Assembly: GCA_050011315.1 (NCBI GenBank)
Contig: JBEKJI010000011.1
Coordinates: 1 to 64,000, forward strand
Direction of reading: 5' to 3'
From: Fen-549 sp050011315
GTDB taxonomy: Bacteria; Actinomycetota; Thermoleophilia; Gaiellales; Gaiellaceae
DNA length: 64,000 nt
The position numbers and the translations under genes were made by a program. The stretch's first letter is position 1. Each line of letters begins with the position of its first letter. Shown piece by piece: positions 21,684-30,627 of the stretch. The notes beneath the pieces are model-generated. The model did not search any database and was not told where the DNA came from. It was given only the letters and a program-made list of their open reading frames with translations.

Positions 21684-24620
21684 CTATTCGATCCTGAACG
21701 CGAGCTGCCTAGTGTTGGCGTCGGCCGAGAGCCGCAGGCGGTAGCGGCCGGGCACGATCGGCGTTCTCGCGAAGAGCGCCTTGATCGTCGAGGTGCGAGA
21801 GCCCTTAAAGACCCCCTTCCTGCTGACGCGCCGAACGACCACCCACTTCGCGCCCTTCCTCAGCGAGAGTACGTATCTGAAGCTCTTACTGAGAGGCGAG
21901 AAGCGGTAGATGAGCTTCGTCTTCGCGGCCTCGCTGCGCTCGAAGACGGTCCGGCTCAAACTCGCCGCGGTGATCCTCCCGAGCCTCCTCTCGCTGCCCA
22001 TGATCGTAAGGCTGGACGCGCTCGGCCGGCCGAGGACAGCCCCGGGCGAAGGATTGGAGAGCCTGAGCGAAAACGACCTGGCGGGTTCGGCGGTCGCGTG
22101 CTTCCTGATCGGGATCGAGATCGTCTTCGAGCTCTCGCCCGGGGCGAAGGAGATTGCGCGCCAAACGATTCCGAAATCGGTGCCGCCTCTGGCCGTGCCG
22201 CCGACTGTCGCGAAATCGGCCGAGGCGCCAACCGACAGGTTGCCACTACGCCTGACCGTGATCACCGCGGTACGGCGCGCCTCGGCGACCTTATAGCGCG
22301 GCTGCGAGAAAGCGATCGTCGTAGGGAGAGGGGTCCATTCGAGCGCACGCTGCGCGTCGATACGGCCGTAACCGAAGCGATCGCTGTGCCCGCTCGCGTC
22401 GTAAGCGCCTAGCTCGGGATCGATCTTGTCGGCCGAGTTCTCCAGGATCTCGCGTACCTGAGCCTCCGTCAGGCCCGGGTTTCGCGACAGGACGAGGCCG
22501 GCGACTCCGGCCGCCAGGGGCGCCGCCGCGGAGGTGCCGCCAAAGCCCGAGAAGTAGTCGCCGGAGCTGTAGCCGGCCGACCCGGTTCGATCGGTGGTCA
22601 CGACCGTCCCTGTCAAGCCGCCACCGCTACTGGGAGCGACGAGAGCGAGCTCCGGGCCGAACTGGCTGTAAGAGGCCGGACAGTCGAGACTGGTGCTCGC
22701 CCCGACCGCGATCGCCTGGGGATAGGCGGCCGGGTAGCCCGTATCGGTCGGGGGGACGCCCGCCCACAGTTCGGTATTCGACCAGTCCCAGGTGCCGTCG
22801 TTGCCCTTGTCGACCCACAACCTCAACCCGTCGAGCCCCACGTAAACGACGGTGGCGAAGAGGTGGAACTCGCCCACCTCGCTCGAGACGAAGCCGAGGA
22901 AGTCGAGATCGCCCTCCTGGCTGAATGTCTTCACCACTTCGACGTAGGTCTGCTGGTTGTTCGAGATCTTTCCTGCCTTGGCCGCGTGCGACCAGCAGCT
23001 GCCCGAGTCGGAGTGCGCCGGATCGGTCACGACCGACCAGGAGGCGCCGCTGTCTCCACCCGTTGACCAGCCGGGCGGAAGGTCGCTGCCGGCCTCGAAG
23101 TTCTGCACCTCGCCGTCCGGAAAACGCACCCAGCCGAGCCAGGCCGTATCGGCTCCGACGTCGCCTGCATCGGACTCATTCTTGGAGTAAGTCCAGCGAA
23201 ACCGGTAGGTGTCGGGAGGAAGACCCGAGAGCGTGAACCGCATGAACCCCGAGGCGCCGTTCCCCGAGGCGACGAACACGACCGCGCCCTTGCCGTCGCG
23301 ACCGATTGTCAGCGCGTACTGGAGGGCGTACTGGAGCGCCGAGCTCGGCACGCTTCCGCCCCAGCTGATGTTGATCACGTCCGCCATCCGGCCCGCGTAG
23401 CGAATCGCATCGGCGATCGCCGAGTCCGTTGCCCAGACATCGTCGGTCGCGATCTTGACCGGCAGGATCGTGCAGTTCGGGCACGCCCCCGCGACCCCGA
23501 TGCCGTTGTCCCCACGCGCGGCTGCAACGCCTGCCACCGCGGTTCCGTGACTGTCGATATCGCCGGTGAAGCCGGTGGGGTTTGCGTTGTTGTTGTTCGA
23601 CAGGAAGTTCCAGCCGTGGACGTCGTCGACGTAGCCGTTACCGTCGTCGTCGACGCCGTTACCCGGGATCTCGCCGGGGTTGGTGTAGATGTTCGCCGAG
23701 AGGTCGGGATGCGTGAGCTGAACGCCGTCATCGATGATGGCGATCGTCGTATCGGGACCGCCTGTTTGTAGATCCCAGGCGCCGCTGAGATGAGCGTCGG
23801 CGTTCACCGTTCCGCCGCTCTGGCCGGTATTTCGTAGATGCCACTGCTGCGGGAAGAGCGGATCGTTGGGGACGTAGTCCTTGTGGAGCTCCTGAACGAA
23901 GTTCGGCTCGGCCCACTCGACCAGACCGCTTCGGTAGAGCGCCCTTGAAACGGCCAACGGATCGGACTTCTTCGGTTTGAGCAGCCGCAGCACGTACTCA
24001 TCGGAGCTGTAGGAAATCTTGCGGGCGATCGCGAGACCGCGCGCGGCGAGAGCATCCCTGGCCTCGGCGGACGCGGAGCCATCCTTCAGGCGCACGACCA
24101 GCTCGTCGGTCAGGAGCAGACGGCCGCCGCTTCGCGGATCCACCCAGGCCGGATAGGCGAACTCGACATTCTGCTTCGCCTTCAGGTCTGCGAACAGGCG
24201 CTTGAAGCCGGCGCTCGATTTGCCCTTGACGCTGATCGCTGACAGGTCGCGACCCCTGAGCCGCGAGGCTCGGCTCAGCCGCGCCGAGGCTGAGAGCTCG
24301 CCGACGAGCGTGCTCTCGCTCGCCGTCGACACCTTCGGGCGGAAGCGAACGCTCAGTTCGTGGCCGGACCTCTGCAACCAGACGGCCTTGCCCTGGTAAT
24401 AGTAGAAGCTCTCGACGGCGTCCGTGCTCTCCCTCGCCTTCGGCGACGACGGGAGATAACGCTGCGACGGCACAGGCGAACTCTCAAACGAACGCGAGCG
24501 GCGGTCGGGCTCGGTGCCGCTCGTGCTCGACCGACTTGCTCCCTGAAGAGGAGTCGCGGCCGCGAGTAACGCAAGTATCGCCGCCCCGATGCCAATTATG
24601 ACCGACCGTCTCGTATTCAT
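21684..24620 (-). CDS. Secreted subtilisin-like S8 protease with inserted and C-terminal domains
   Basis: This protein of about 978 residues has a signal peptide, a long propeptide region and an S8 catalytic domain. Numbered from the GTG at 24626, the triad is Asp299 (IIDDGVQLTHPDL), His360 (DIDSHGTAVAG) and Ser699 (FGGTSAAAPLAAG), with oxyanion Asn456 (VASGN). Between Asn456 and Ser699 sits an extra jelly-roll-like block of about 170 residues (GADTAWLGWVRFPDGEVQNF, LPPGWSTGGDSGASW). After the protease comes a Calx-beta-like domain (YKVAEARRTAVITVRRSG, FAPGESSKTISIPI). The last roughly 97 residues share a domain with the secreted protein at 17305-18084. ATG 24620 is preferred because of GAGG upstream. 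Confidence 0.92.
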   Translation of the reverse strand: MNTRRSVIIGIGAAILALLAAATPLQGASRSSTSGTEPDRRSRSFESSPVPSQRYLPSSPKARESTDAVESFYYYQGKAVWLQRSGHELSVRFRPKVSTASESTLVGELSASARLSRASRLRGRDLSAISVKGKSSAGFKRLFADLKAKQNVEFAYPAWVDPRSGGRLLLTDELVVRLKDGSASAEARDALAARGLAIARKISYSSDEYVLRLLKPKKSDPLAVSRALYRSGLVEWAEPNFVQELHKDYVPNDPLFPQQWHLRNTGQSGGTVNADAHLSGAWDLQTGGPDTTIAIIDDGVQLTHPDLSANIYTNPGEIPGNGVDDDGNGYVDDVHGWNFLSNNNNANPTGFTGDIDSHGTAVAGVAAARGDNGIGVAGACPNCTILPVKIATDDVWATDSAIADAIRYAGRMADVINISWGGSVPSSALQYALQYALTIGRDGKGAVVFVASGNGASGFMRFTLSGLPPDTYRFRWTYSKNESDAGDVGADTAWLGWVRFPDGEVQNFEAGSDLPPGWSTGGDSGASWSVVTDPAHSDSGSCWSHAAKAGKISNNQQTYVEVVKTFSQEGDLDFLGFVSSEVGEFHLFATVVYVGLDGLRLWVDKGNDGTWDWSNTELWAGVPPTDTGYPAAYPQAIAVGASTSLDCPASYSQFGPELALVAPSSGGGLTGTVVTTDRTGSAGYSSGDYFSGFGGTSAAAPLAAGVAGLVLSRNPGLTEAQVREILENSADKIDPELGAYDASGHSDRFGYGRIDAQRALEWTPLPTTIAFSQPRYKVAEARRTAVITVRRSGNLSVGASADFATVGGTARGGTDFGIVWRAISFAPGESSKTISIPIRKHATAEPARSFSLRLSNPSPGAVLGRPSASSLTIMGSERRLGRITAASLSRTVFERSEAAKTKLIYRFSPLSKSFRYVLSLRKGAKWVVVRRVSRKGVFKGSRTSTIKALFARTPIVPGRYRLRLSADANTRQLAFRIE

Positions 24621-24822
24621 CTTCACACCTCGTGGCGCTAGAGCTGTAGAGGCGGCCGGTATTCGCTCAAGAACCTTTCGACCTCGAAGTGTGACAGATC
24701 CGAGGCGGCCGGGAACAGTCTGCGGATCATCTCCGTTTGAGTCTGTGAAGGATTGAATCGAAGGTTGGCGCGAACTTCGCCGCTATGTGAAGGCGCAGAC
24801 GGAAGAGAGACGAGGTGCAACG

Positions 24823-25320
24823 ATGGCGTGGAGGAAAGGAACTCGAACGAAATCGAAGGATGAACCCGGCCGGATTCGGAAAGAGGAGCTGAAGGAGCGC
24901 CTGACGCCCTTGCAGTACGAGGTTGTCTGCGAGAGCGGAACGGAGCAGCCGTTCCAGAACGAGTACTGGGACAACCACAGGCCCGGCATCTACGTGGACG
25001 TCGTCTCGGGCAAGCCGCTCTTCAGCTCGACCGATAAGTTCGACTCGGGCAGCGGCTGGCCAAGCTTCGTGAGGCCGATCGACGTGGAAGAGATCGTCGA
25101 GCGCGGCGATTCCTCGTACGGCATGAGGCGCACGGAAGTGCGGAGCTCGAGCGCAGACGCGCATCTCGGCCACGTCTTCCCCGACGGACCGGCTCCTACC
25201 GGGTTGCGCTACTGCATCAACTCGGCGGCGCTTCGCTTCATCCCGGTCGAGAGGCTCGAGGAGGAGGGCTACGGGGAGTTCCTCGCTCTGTTCGAAGGAG
25301 AGCCAAGCGATGGCAACTGA
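24823..25320 (+). CDS. msrB: Peptide-methionine (R)-S-oxide reductase MsrB
   Basis: MsrB repairs oxidised methionine by reducing the R-sulfoxide with thioredoxin. The 165-residue protein has the family blocks EYWDNHRPGIYVDVVSGKPL, FDSGSGWPSF, DAHLGHVFPDGP and the catalytic cysteine in RYCINSAALRF. The zinc-binding CxxC pairs of some MsrBs are absent. GAGGTG precedes ATG 24823, which decides the start. The gene overlaps msrA by 11 bases, so the two are translated as a pair covering both methionine sulfoxide epimers. Confidence 0.95.
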   Translation: MAWRKGTRTKSKDEPGRIRKEELKERLTPLQYEVVCESGTEQPFQNEYWDNHRPGIYVDVVSGKPLFSSTDKFDSGSGWPSFVRPIDVEEIVERGDSSYGMRRTEVRSSSADAHLGHVFPDGPAPTGLRYCINSAALRFIPVERLEEEGYGEFLALFEGEPSDGN

Positions 25321-25804
25321 GACTGCGACCTTTGCGGCCGGTTGCTTCTGGGGCGTCGAGGCGTATTTCAAGCGCATTAAGGGAGTCGTAGCCACGACCG
25401 CCGGCTACAGCGGCGGCAGTGCCGAAAACCCGAGCTACGAGGATGTCTGTACCGGGCTGACCGGCCACGCCGAGTCGGTGAGGGTCGAGTACGACCCTAA
25501 GACCGTCTCCTACGAGCGCCTGCTCTATCACTTCTGGAAGATCCACGACCCGACGCAGCGAGACCGCCAGGGAAACGACGTCGGGACGCAGTACCGCTCG
25601 GCGATCTACACGCACTCCGAAGAGCAGCAAGCTGCCGCCGAGAAGGCCCGAGACGAGCTCGCACGGTCGAGGCGCTACTCACGCCCGATCGCAACCGAGA
25701 TCGTGCCCGCGGGCGAGTTCTGGCCGGCCGAGGAGTATCACCAGGGCTATCTGGACAAGCACCCGAGTGGTTACTGCCACGTCGATCTCTCGAGCGTGGA
25801 CTAG
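25310..25804 (+). CDS. msrA: Peptide-methionine (S)-S-oxide reductase MsrA
   Basis: MsrA reduces the S-epimer of methionine sulfoxide. The catalytic cysteine is in AAGCFWGVEAYF, and the family blocks TTAGYSGGSAENPSYEDVC, HDPTQRDRQGNDVGTQYRS and EEYHQGYLDKHP are intact. A resolving Cys is near the C-terminus (SGYCHVD). The length of 164 residues is normal. The gene overlaps the end of msrB. Confidence 0.96.
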   Translation: MATETATFAAGCFWGVEAYFKRIKGVVATTAGYSGGSAENPSYEDVCTGLTGHAESVRVEYDPKTVSYERLLYHFWKIHDPTQRDRQGNDVGTQYRSAIYTHSEEQQAAAEKARDELARSRRYSRPIATEIVPAGEFWPAEEYHQGYLDKHPSGYCHVDLSSVD

Positions 25805-25902
25805 AGAGCAACGGACCGGATCTCTTCGCCTGTCCTCCGAGGCTCACCGGGAGTCGCCCCGGACATCGGCGAGATGTTAGGCAGTAGCCGTCGAGCGCGC
25901 CT

Positions 25903-26550
25903 ATGCTCACCGGCATGAGCTCCCGGGGGAGAGCCGAGAGGTCGGTGCTCGCGCTCACCTTCGACGACGGTCCGTCGGCCTGGACGGTGGAGATACTCGA
26001 TCTCCTCGCCGAGCACGGAGCTCGTGCGACCTTCTTCGTTCTAGGGGAGAACATCGCCGGGCGCGAGAGCACTCTGCGGCGCGCGATCGCCGAGAGCCAT
26101 CAGCTCGGCCTGCACAGCTGGTCGCACCCGCGCCTTCCCGTTCTCTCTCCCGGCGAGGTCAGAGACGAGATGTTCCGGACGCAGGCGGCGATCGAGCGGG
26201 CCACCGGAACAGTCGCGCGCTTTTGGCGAGCGCCCTACTTCGAGGCCGACGAGCACGTACGCCGAGCGCTGGCAGGAACCGATCTGATCGAGGTCGGTTG
26301 CACGATCGCCCCCGAGGACTACCACTGGTCGGCACCCCAAACGGCGGCCTATGTCATCGAGCGCCTCGAGCCCGGAGCGATCGTCGATCTGCACGACGGC
26401 CGGCCCGAGCACTCCCGCAGCGATCCGACCCGTACGACGACAGTGGCTGCGCTAGAGTTGATCCTCGCCGAGCTGGAGAAGCGCGACCTCAGGAGCGCGC
26501 CGGTGTCGGAGTTCCCGCTCTCAGCTCTTGAAAAACGAAGCCGCAGCTGA
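25903..26550 (+). CDS. Polysaccharide deacetylase (NodB domain)
   Basis: This 215-residue protein is a carbohydrate esterase family 4 domain. Motif 1 is LTFDDGPSAWT with the catalytic and metal Asp, motif 2 is LGLHSWSHPRLP with the H-x3-H metal histidines, motif 3 is FWRAPYFEAD, and the C-terminal IVDLHDG provides the last catalytic His. There is no signal peptide, so it acts in the cytoplasm or is exported in another way. The substrate could be a peptidoglycan or glycan precursor. ATG 25903 or 25915 are both possible starts. Confidence 0.9.
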   Translation: MLTGMSSRGRAERSVLALTFDDGPSAWTVEILDLLAEHGARATFFVLGENIAGRESTLRRAIAESHQLGLHSWSHPRLPVLSPGEVRDEMFRTQAAIERATGTVARFWRAPYFEADEHVRRALAGTDLIEVGCTIAPEDYHWSAPQTAAYVIERLEPGAIVDLHDGRPEHSRSDPTRTTTVAALELILAELEKRDLRSAPVSEFPLSALEKRSRS

Positions 26551-26562
26551 GACAGTTCCGTT

Positions 26563-27021
26563 ATGCAGCGTCGCCCTCTCATAGCGCTCGTCACTGGCGT
26601 CGCCGTTTTGTGCGTGCTCGGCTCGGGCGCGACGGCGAGCCCAAGCAAGGCGCGGGTCAGCAAAGACGCGTATCTCGATTTCCGCATGCCCTCGAACAAC
26701 ATCTTCTGCGCCTATGTCGCCACCACGGGCTACCCCAGTTACCTGCGCTGCGACATCGAAAGCGGGCTCAAACCACCGCCGCCGAAGAAGGTCGGCAAGG
26801 AGTGCTCTTACGGCATCACGGTCGAGATGAACTCACAGGGGAAATCGAAATACGGTTGCGTCAGCGACGCCGTCTACAACACGCACGCACGCAAGCTCAA
26901 CTACGGAAGCACCTGGCGCCACGACGGTTTTACCTGCACGTCGAAGATGGCCGGGCTTCGGTGTACCAACAAGAGCGGCCACGGCTTCTTCCTGAGCCGC
27001 CAGCACAGCTACCTTTTCTAG
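26563..27021 (+). CDS. Secreted DUF6636 protein
   Basis: This 152-residue protein has a signal peptide (RRPLIALVTGVAVLCVLGSG, then ATASPSKA). The mature part shows the DUF6636 pattern: FRMPSNNIFCAYV, LRCDIESG, the Cys-containing GKECSYGITVEM, then LNYGSTWRHDGFTCTS and the near-terminal LRCTNKSGHGFFLSRQ. Six cysteines in the mature part suggest three disulfides. The function is unknown, and the family is common in actinobacteria. It starts 12 bp after the deacetylase gene, so the two may be cotranscribed. Confidence 0.83.
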   Translation: MQRRPLIALVTGVAVLCVLGSGATASPSKARVSKDAYLDFRMPSNNIFCAYVATTGYPSYLRCDIESGLKPPPPKKVGKECSYGITVEMNSQGKSKYGCVSDAVYNTHARKLNYGSTWRHDGFTCTSKMAGLRCTNKSGHGFFLSRQHSYLF

Positions 27022-27042
27022 GGTTTCCTCGCTCGGGGTTGT

Positions 27043-28242
27043 CTACTCCTCGGCGGTTAGGAGCTGCGTCTGTCCCACGCTCCGCGCCGGCGCAGCGCTC
27101 GAGGCGAGCAGGCCGATCGCCGCCATGCAAAAAGCGACGATCCCGAGCGCCTTCGGCAGCCCGATGAAGTGGCCCATCGAGCCGATCAGCGGCGGGCCGA
27201 CAAGAAAGCCGAAGTAGCCGATCAGCGAGACCGAGGCGAGCCCGATCGCCGGCGGCACCTCGGGGTGCGAGCCCGCGGCGCGGAAGACAGTCGGAACGAC
27301 GACCGCGAGCCCGGCGCCCATGCCGGCGAAACCGACGATGGCCGCAGCAGGATGTCCGATCAGGAGCGCGGCGGTCAGGCTTCCAGCCGCCAGAAGGCCG
27401 CCCGTGCGCGTCAGCGCGGCTGGCCCGAACCGTGTCGTCAGGCGATCGCCGCTCAGGCGCCCTGCCACCATCATCAGCGAGAAGGAGAAGTAGCCGAGCG
27501 CGGCGACGGCTTTGCTGGCCTGAAGCGGTTTGTCGATGTAGACGGCACTCCAATCGCCGGCCGCGCCCTCCGAGAGGAGGCTGGCGAAGGCAACGAGACC
27601 GAGCACCACGAGTTGCCGGGGCGGCTTGACGAAGAAACGCCGCTCTTGCTGCTCGACCTCGTCGCCGTCACGGAGCAGGAAGGGAGTAAGGACGAGGCCG
27701 CCTAACAGCGCCACCGCCACCGCGATCGGGATGTGCAGCCGGATGTCGAGCGCAGCCCAAGCCGCAAGCGCACCGGTGCCCGCGCCTGCCAGCCCGCCGA
27801 TGCTGAACCAGGCGTGGAAAGAGGAGAGGATAGGGCGCCCGTAGCGACGCTCGAGCGCAAGCCCGTGCGCGTTCATCGCCACGTCCACAAACGAGCTGAC
27901 CACACCGATAACGAAGATCGCCAGTCCGAGCACGACCAGATCGGGGGCGAAGGGAATCGGCACGATCGCGGCGCAGAAGAAGAAGAAGGACATCCGCGTC
28001 GTGCGGCGGCTGCCGGCGCGTGTGATCAGCCGGCCCGCGAACGGCATCGTCAGGATCGCACCCACCGGTGCCGCAAAAAAGGCGAAGCCAAGCGCCCCAA
28101 CGGTCAGGCCGAGCCTGTCCATCAGCGCCGGGATGCGCACCACCCAGTTGCCCGCCAGCGCCCCGTTGGCGAAGAAGACGTAGGCGACCGCGACGCGAGC
28201 CGCGAGCAACCGGCGCTTCTCTGTCTCTGGCGGCTCGTTCAA
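27043..28242 (-). CDS. MFS transporter
   Basis: This 399-residue protein has twelve predicted membrane helices in two halves. After helix 2 it has the MFS loop MPFAGRLITRAGSRRTTR (motif A-like) and in the middle a charged loop (RDGDEVEQQERRFFVKPP). The sequence resembles the YbjJ-like group of MFS proteins. The substrate is unknown. The start is TTG 28242, preceded by GGGGAG. It converges on the DUF6636 gene with a 21-base gap. Confidence 0.88.
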   Translation of the reverse strand: MNEPPETEKRRLLAARVAVAYVFFANGALAGNWVVRIPALMDRLGLTVGALGFAFFAAPVGAILTMPFAGRLITRAGSRRTTRMSFFFFCAAIVPIPFAPDLVVLGLAIFVIGVVSSFVDVAMNAHGLALERRYGRPILSSFHAWFSIGGLAGAGTGALAAWAALDIRLHIPIAVAVALLGGLVLTPFLLRDGDEVEQQERRFFVKPPRQLVVLGLVAFASLLSEGAAGDWSAVYIDKPLQASKAVAALGYFSFSLMMVAGRLSGDRLTTRFGPAALTRTGGLLAAGSLTAALLIGHPAAAIVGFAGMGAGLAVVVPTVFRAAGSHPEVPPAIGLASVSLIGYFGFLVGPPLIGSMGHFIGLPKALGIVAFCMAAIGLLASSAAPARSVGQTQLLTAEE

Positions 28243-28301
28243 AGGGACTCCCCGAGAGAAATACGCCCCTCAGGCTACCTGCGCCCCCGGAAAACGCGGA
28301 T

Positions 28302-29456
28302 TCAGGCGGTTAGGACGCGCCGCAGGCGCCAGGTCGCAAGCGTGAGCAGCACCACCGCATAGCCGCAGAGAACGGCGACGTCCAGGTACACGTGCGAAAG
28401 GCCGCCGCCGTTCACGAGCAGATGGTCGAAGGCGTCGTTGGCCCAGGCGTGTGGCGTGATGTGTGCGATCTTCCGCATCGTCGAGGGAAAGTATTCGAGC
28501 GGCTCCATCGAGCCGCCGATCGCCGCGAAGGTGAGGCCGACGATCATCCCCACCGGGCCGGCTTGCTGCTCGCTCGAGAAGAGCGTCCCGATCAGCACCC
28601 CGGCTCCCACTGCGACCAGACTGAAGGAGAGGATGACGGTGCTCGTCCCGAGTGGATTGCCCCAGCCGACCGAGAAGACGAGCCAGGAGAAGAGCACGAT
28701 CAGGAGCGATTGCAGGAGCGTGATCACCCAGCGCCCGAGCACGATCCCGAGCAGGATCTCGCGCGCAGAGCTGGGCGTCGAGAGCATCCGCCGGGCCACC
28801 CCGAGCCGGCGCGTCTCGATTAGCCAGACCGAGCCGGTAAGAGCCGACAGGAAGGCGAAGAGCAAAAGCTGGGTGCTGGCGCTGCGATCGAACTGACCCT
28901 GCGATTTGGGGTACTTGCCTCCCTTCGCAGATAGCAGCTGGACGCTGACGGGCGGCTCGACCTTGACGGCGCTCACACGCTGTAGTGCGGCCTCGAACGA
29001 GACCTTCTGGTCGCCGCGCACGATCCGGGCCGCCGCGATGTTGCTGCCCTGAGCTGCGACCGCAGACTCGACCGCGATCCGCACTTCCGGGGCGATCGAA
29101 TCGGGACGAGCGAAGTAGCGGACGGCCACCGGCCTCCCCGCCCGGATGCGGGTGTCGTAGTCGCGCGGAATCAGCAGGCCGGCCGATACGTAGCCTCGCT
29201 CGACCGCCTTCTCCAGGCTACCCTGCCCGTCGTAGCTCCGCGTATCGAGGCCGGGCTGGTTGCCCAGCGCCCTGACGAGCTGCTCCGCGAGCGGCCCGTT
29301 CTCCTGCTTGATCACGCCGACGCGAGCGCTGGTATTGCCGAAAGCGACTCCCAGCAGCAGGATCAGGCCCATCGGCATGATCAGCAGGAAGAAGATGTTC
29401 GCGCGCCAGCGGAAGATCCGCGTCAGCTCGATCCTGACGATCGCCAGCACCCTCAC
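28302..29456 (-). CDS. ABC-2 exporter permease (second permease)
   Basis: This 384-residue protein has the YhgE/ABC-2 layout: one N-terminal membrane helix (NIFFLLIMPMGLILLLGVAFG), an extracytoplasmic domain of about 150 residues, then five or six helices. The late block GSMEPLEYFPSTMRKIAHITPHAW is typical of the family. Its GTG overlaps the TGA of the first permease gene (GTGA). With the neighbouring permease and ATPase it should form a heterodimeric exporter, substrate unknown. Confidence 0.9.
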   Translation of the reverse strand: MRVLAIVRIELTRIFRWRANIFFLLIMPMGLILLLGVAFGNTSARVGVIKQENGPLAEQLVRALGNQPGLDTRSYDGQGSLEKAVERGYVSAGLLIPRDYDTRIRAGRPVAVRYFARPDSIAPEVRIAVESAVAAQGSNIAAARIVRGDQKVSFEAALQRVSAVKVEPPVSVQLLSAKGGKYPKSQGQFDRSASTQLLLFAFLSALTGSVWLIETRRLGVARRMLSTPSSAREILLGIVLGRWVITLLQSLLIVLFSWLVFSVGWGNPLGTSTVILSFSLVAVGAGVLIGTLFSSEQQAGPVGMIVGLTFAAIGGSMEPLEYFPSTMRKIAHITPHAWANDAFDHLLVNGGGLSHVYLDVAVLCGYAVVLLTLATWRLRRVLTA

Positions 29457-30610
29457 GGCTCGATCAGCCTCCTGATCCGGACGAGCGCAACCGAGCCGCA
29501 GACCAAGGCGATCCCGAGCAGCACGAGCACCGGCTCGACGATCACGCTCAGCGATCCGCCGCTGGAGAGATCCTGGAGACCGCTCAAGAACCAGGCGTGC
29601 GGCGTAGCCTTGCTCAGCGCCGCCAGTAGCCCGCCCGCTTGGGCGACCGGGAAGAAGGAGCCGCCGAGCATGCCGAGGACGATGCTCACGATCGTAAGCC
29701 AGGCGTTCGCCTGATCGGCGGTCTTGGCGAGCGTGGTCACCAGCGCGGTCACCGCGGTCGCGGCGAGCACGGCGCAGACGATCAAGACGGCGACCCCGAG
29801 CGGGTTCCCCCAGTAGGCGCCGATCGCAAAGCGAGTGGTGAGCGCGAGTACGGTCATGCTCGTCAGCCCTAGCGCGAGGCTGGTCATCGCCTTACCGACG
29901 AGGATCGAGCCACGGTGAATCGGCGCCGCGAGCATGCGGGCGAGAGTGCCGTCGCTGCGCTCGTTGAGCAGGCTCGAGATCCCGAACTGGACGGCGAAGA
30001 AGAGAAAGAAGACGGCCATGGCGGCCGAGTAGTAGGTCTTCGGGTCGAGGTTCCTCTTGGTCGTCGAGGTGTCGCTGATCGAGACCGGTGGGCTCGAGGA
30101 GGAGACCCGGCCCGCGATCTTGATCGTCTCGACCGGGCCGGCTCCAAGCGCCTTGGAGGCGACCTGGATCGTGCGCATGTAGCTGGCGAAAGAGCCGGCC
30201 ATAGAGCGCCCGACGAGCGCCCCGATCGGATTCTTGGGGTCCCCGACCACATCGATCTGCACCGGCGGGCCGCCCATGGACGCGGCCGAGAGGCCCTGTG
30301 GAAGCACGATCGCACCATCGAGCTTGCCGTCCTTGACCAGCCCGCGACCTTCGGCCGGTGTTGCCAAGTCGTGCAGAGCCACAGACGAGCCCGGTTTCGC
30401 CATGGCGTCTCGGAGGCTGCTCGCCGCCGGGCCGTGATCGAGATCGACGAGCCCGATCTTGAAGATCTTGCTCCCGACCGAGAAGCCCGAGATGGTGACG
30501 CTGAGCGTAAAGGCGAGCGCGAGCGGAGCCACGACCGCAACCAGGAACGCAGAACGGTCGCGCAGGCGCTGGCGCAGGTCCTTGGCGGTGATGATGAAGG
30601 CTGTGCGCAC
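29453..30610 (-). CDS. ABC-2 exporter permease (first permease)
   Basis: This 385-residue protein is a paralogue-like partner of the next permease. It has an N-terminal helix (AFLVAVVAPLALAFTLSVTI), a large external domain containing GPAASSLRDAMAKPG, and a C-terminal membrane domain with LLNERSDGTLARMLAAPIHR, the ABC-2 coupling region, and FFPVAQAGGLLAALSKATPHAWF. It is encoded 17 bases after the ATPase gene and overlaps the following permease by 4 bases. Confidence 0.9.
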   Translation of the reverse strand: MRTAFIITAKDLRQRLRDRSAFLVAVVAPLALAFTLSVTISGFSVGSKIFKIGLVDLDHGPAASSLRDAMAKPGSSVALHDLATPAEGRGLVKDGKLDGAIVLPQGLSAASMGGPPVQIDVVGDPKNPIGALVGRSMAGSFASYMRTIQVASKALGAGPVETIKIAGRVSSSSPPVSISDTSTTKRNLDPKTYYSAAMAVFFLFFAVQFGISSLLNERSDGTLARMLAAPIHRGSILVGKAMTSLALGLTSMTVLALTTRFAIGAYWGNPLGVAVLIVCAVLAATAVTALVTTLAKTADQANAWLTIVSIVLGMLGGSFFPVAQAGGLLAALSKATPHAWFLSGLQDLSSGGSLSVIVEPVLVLLGIALVCGSVALVRIRRLIEP

Positions 30611-30627
30611 CGGCCCGTTCTACTGCG

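Noticed and set aside
21147..22412. 421-codon plus-strand open frame
   Set aside because: It spans the antisense of the membrane protein and the protease and the real glutaredoxin-like gene in another frame; it has no recognisable domain.
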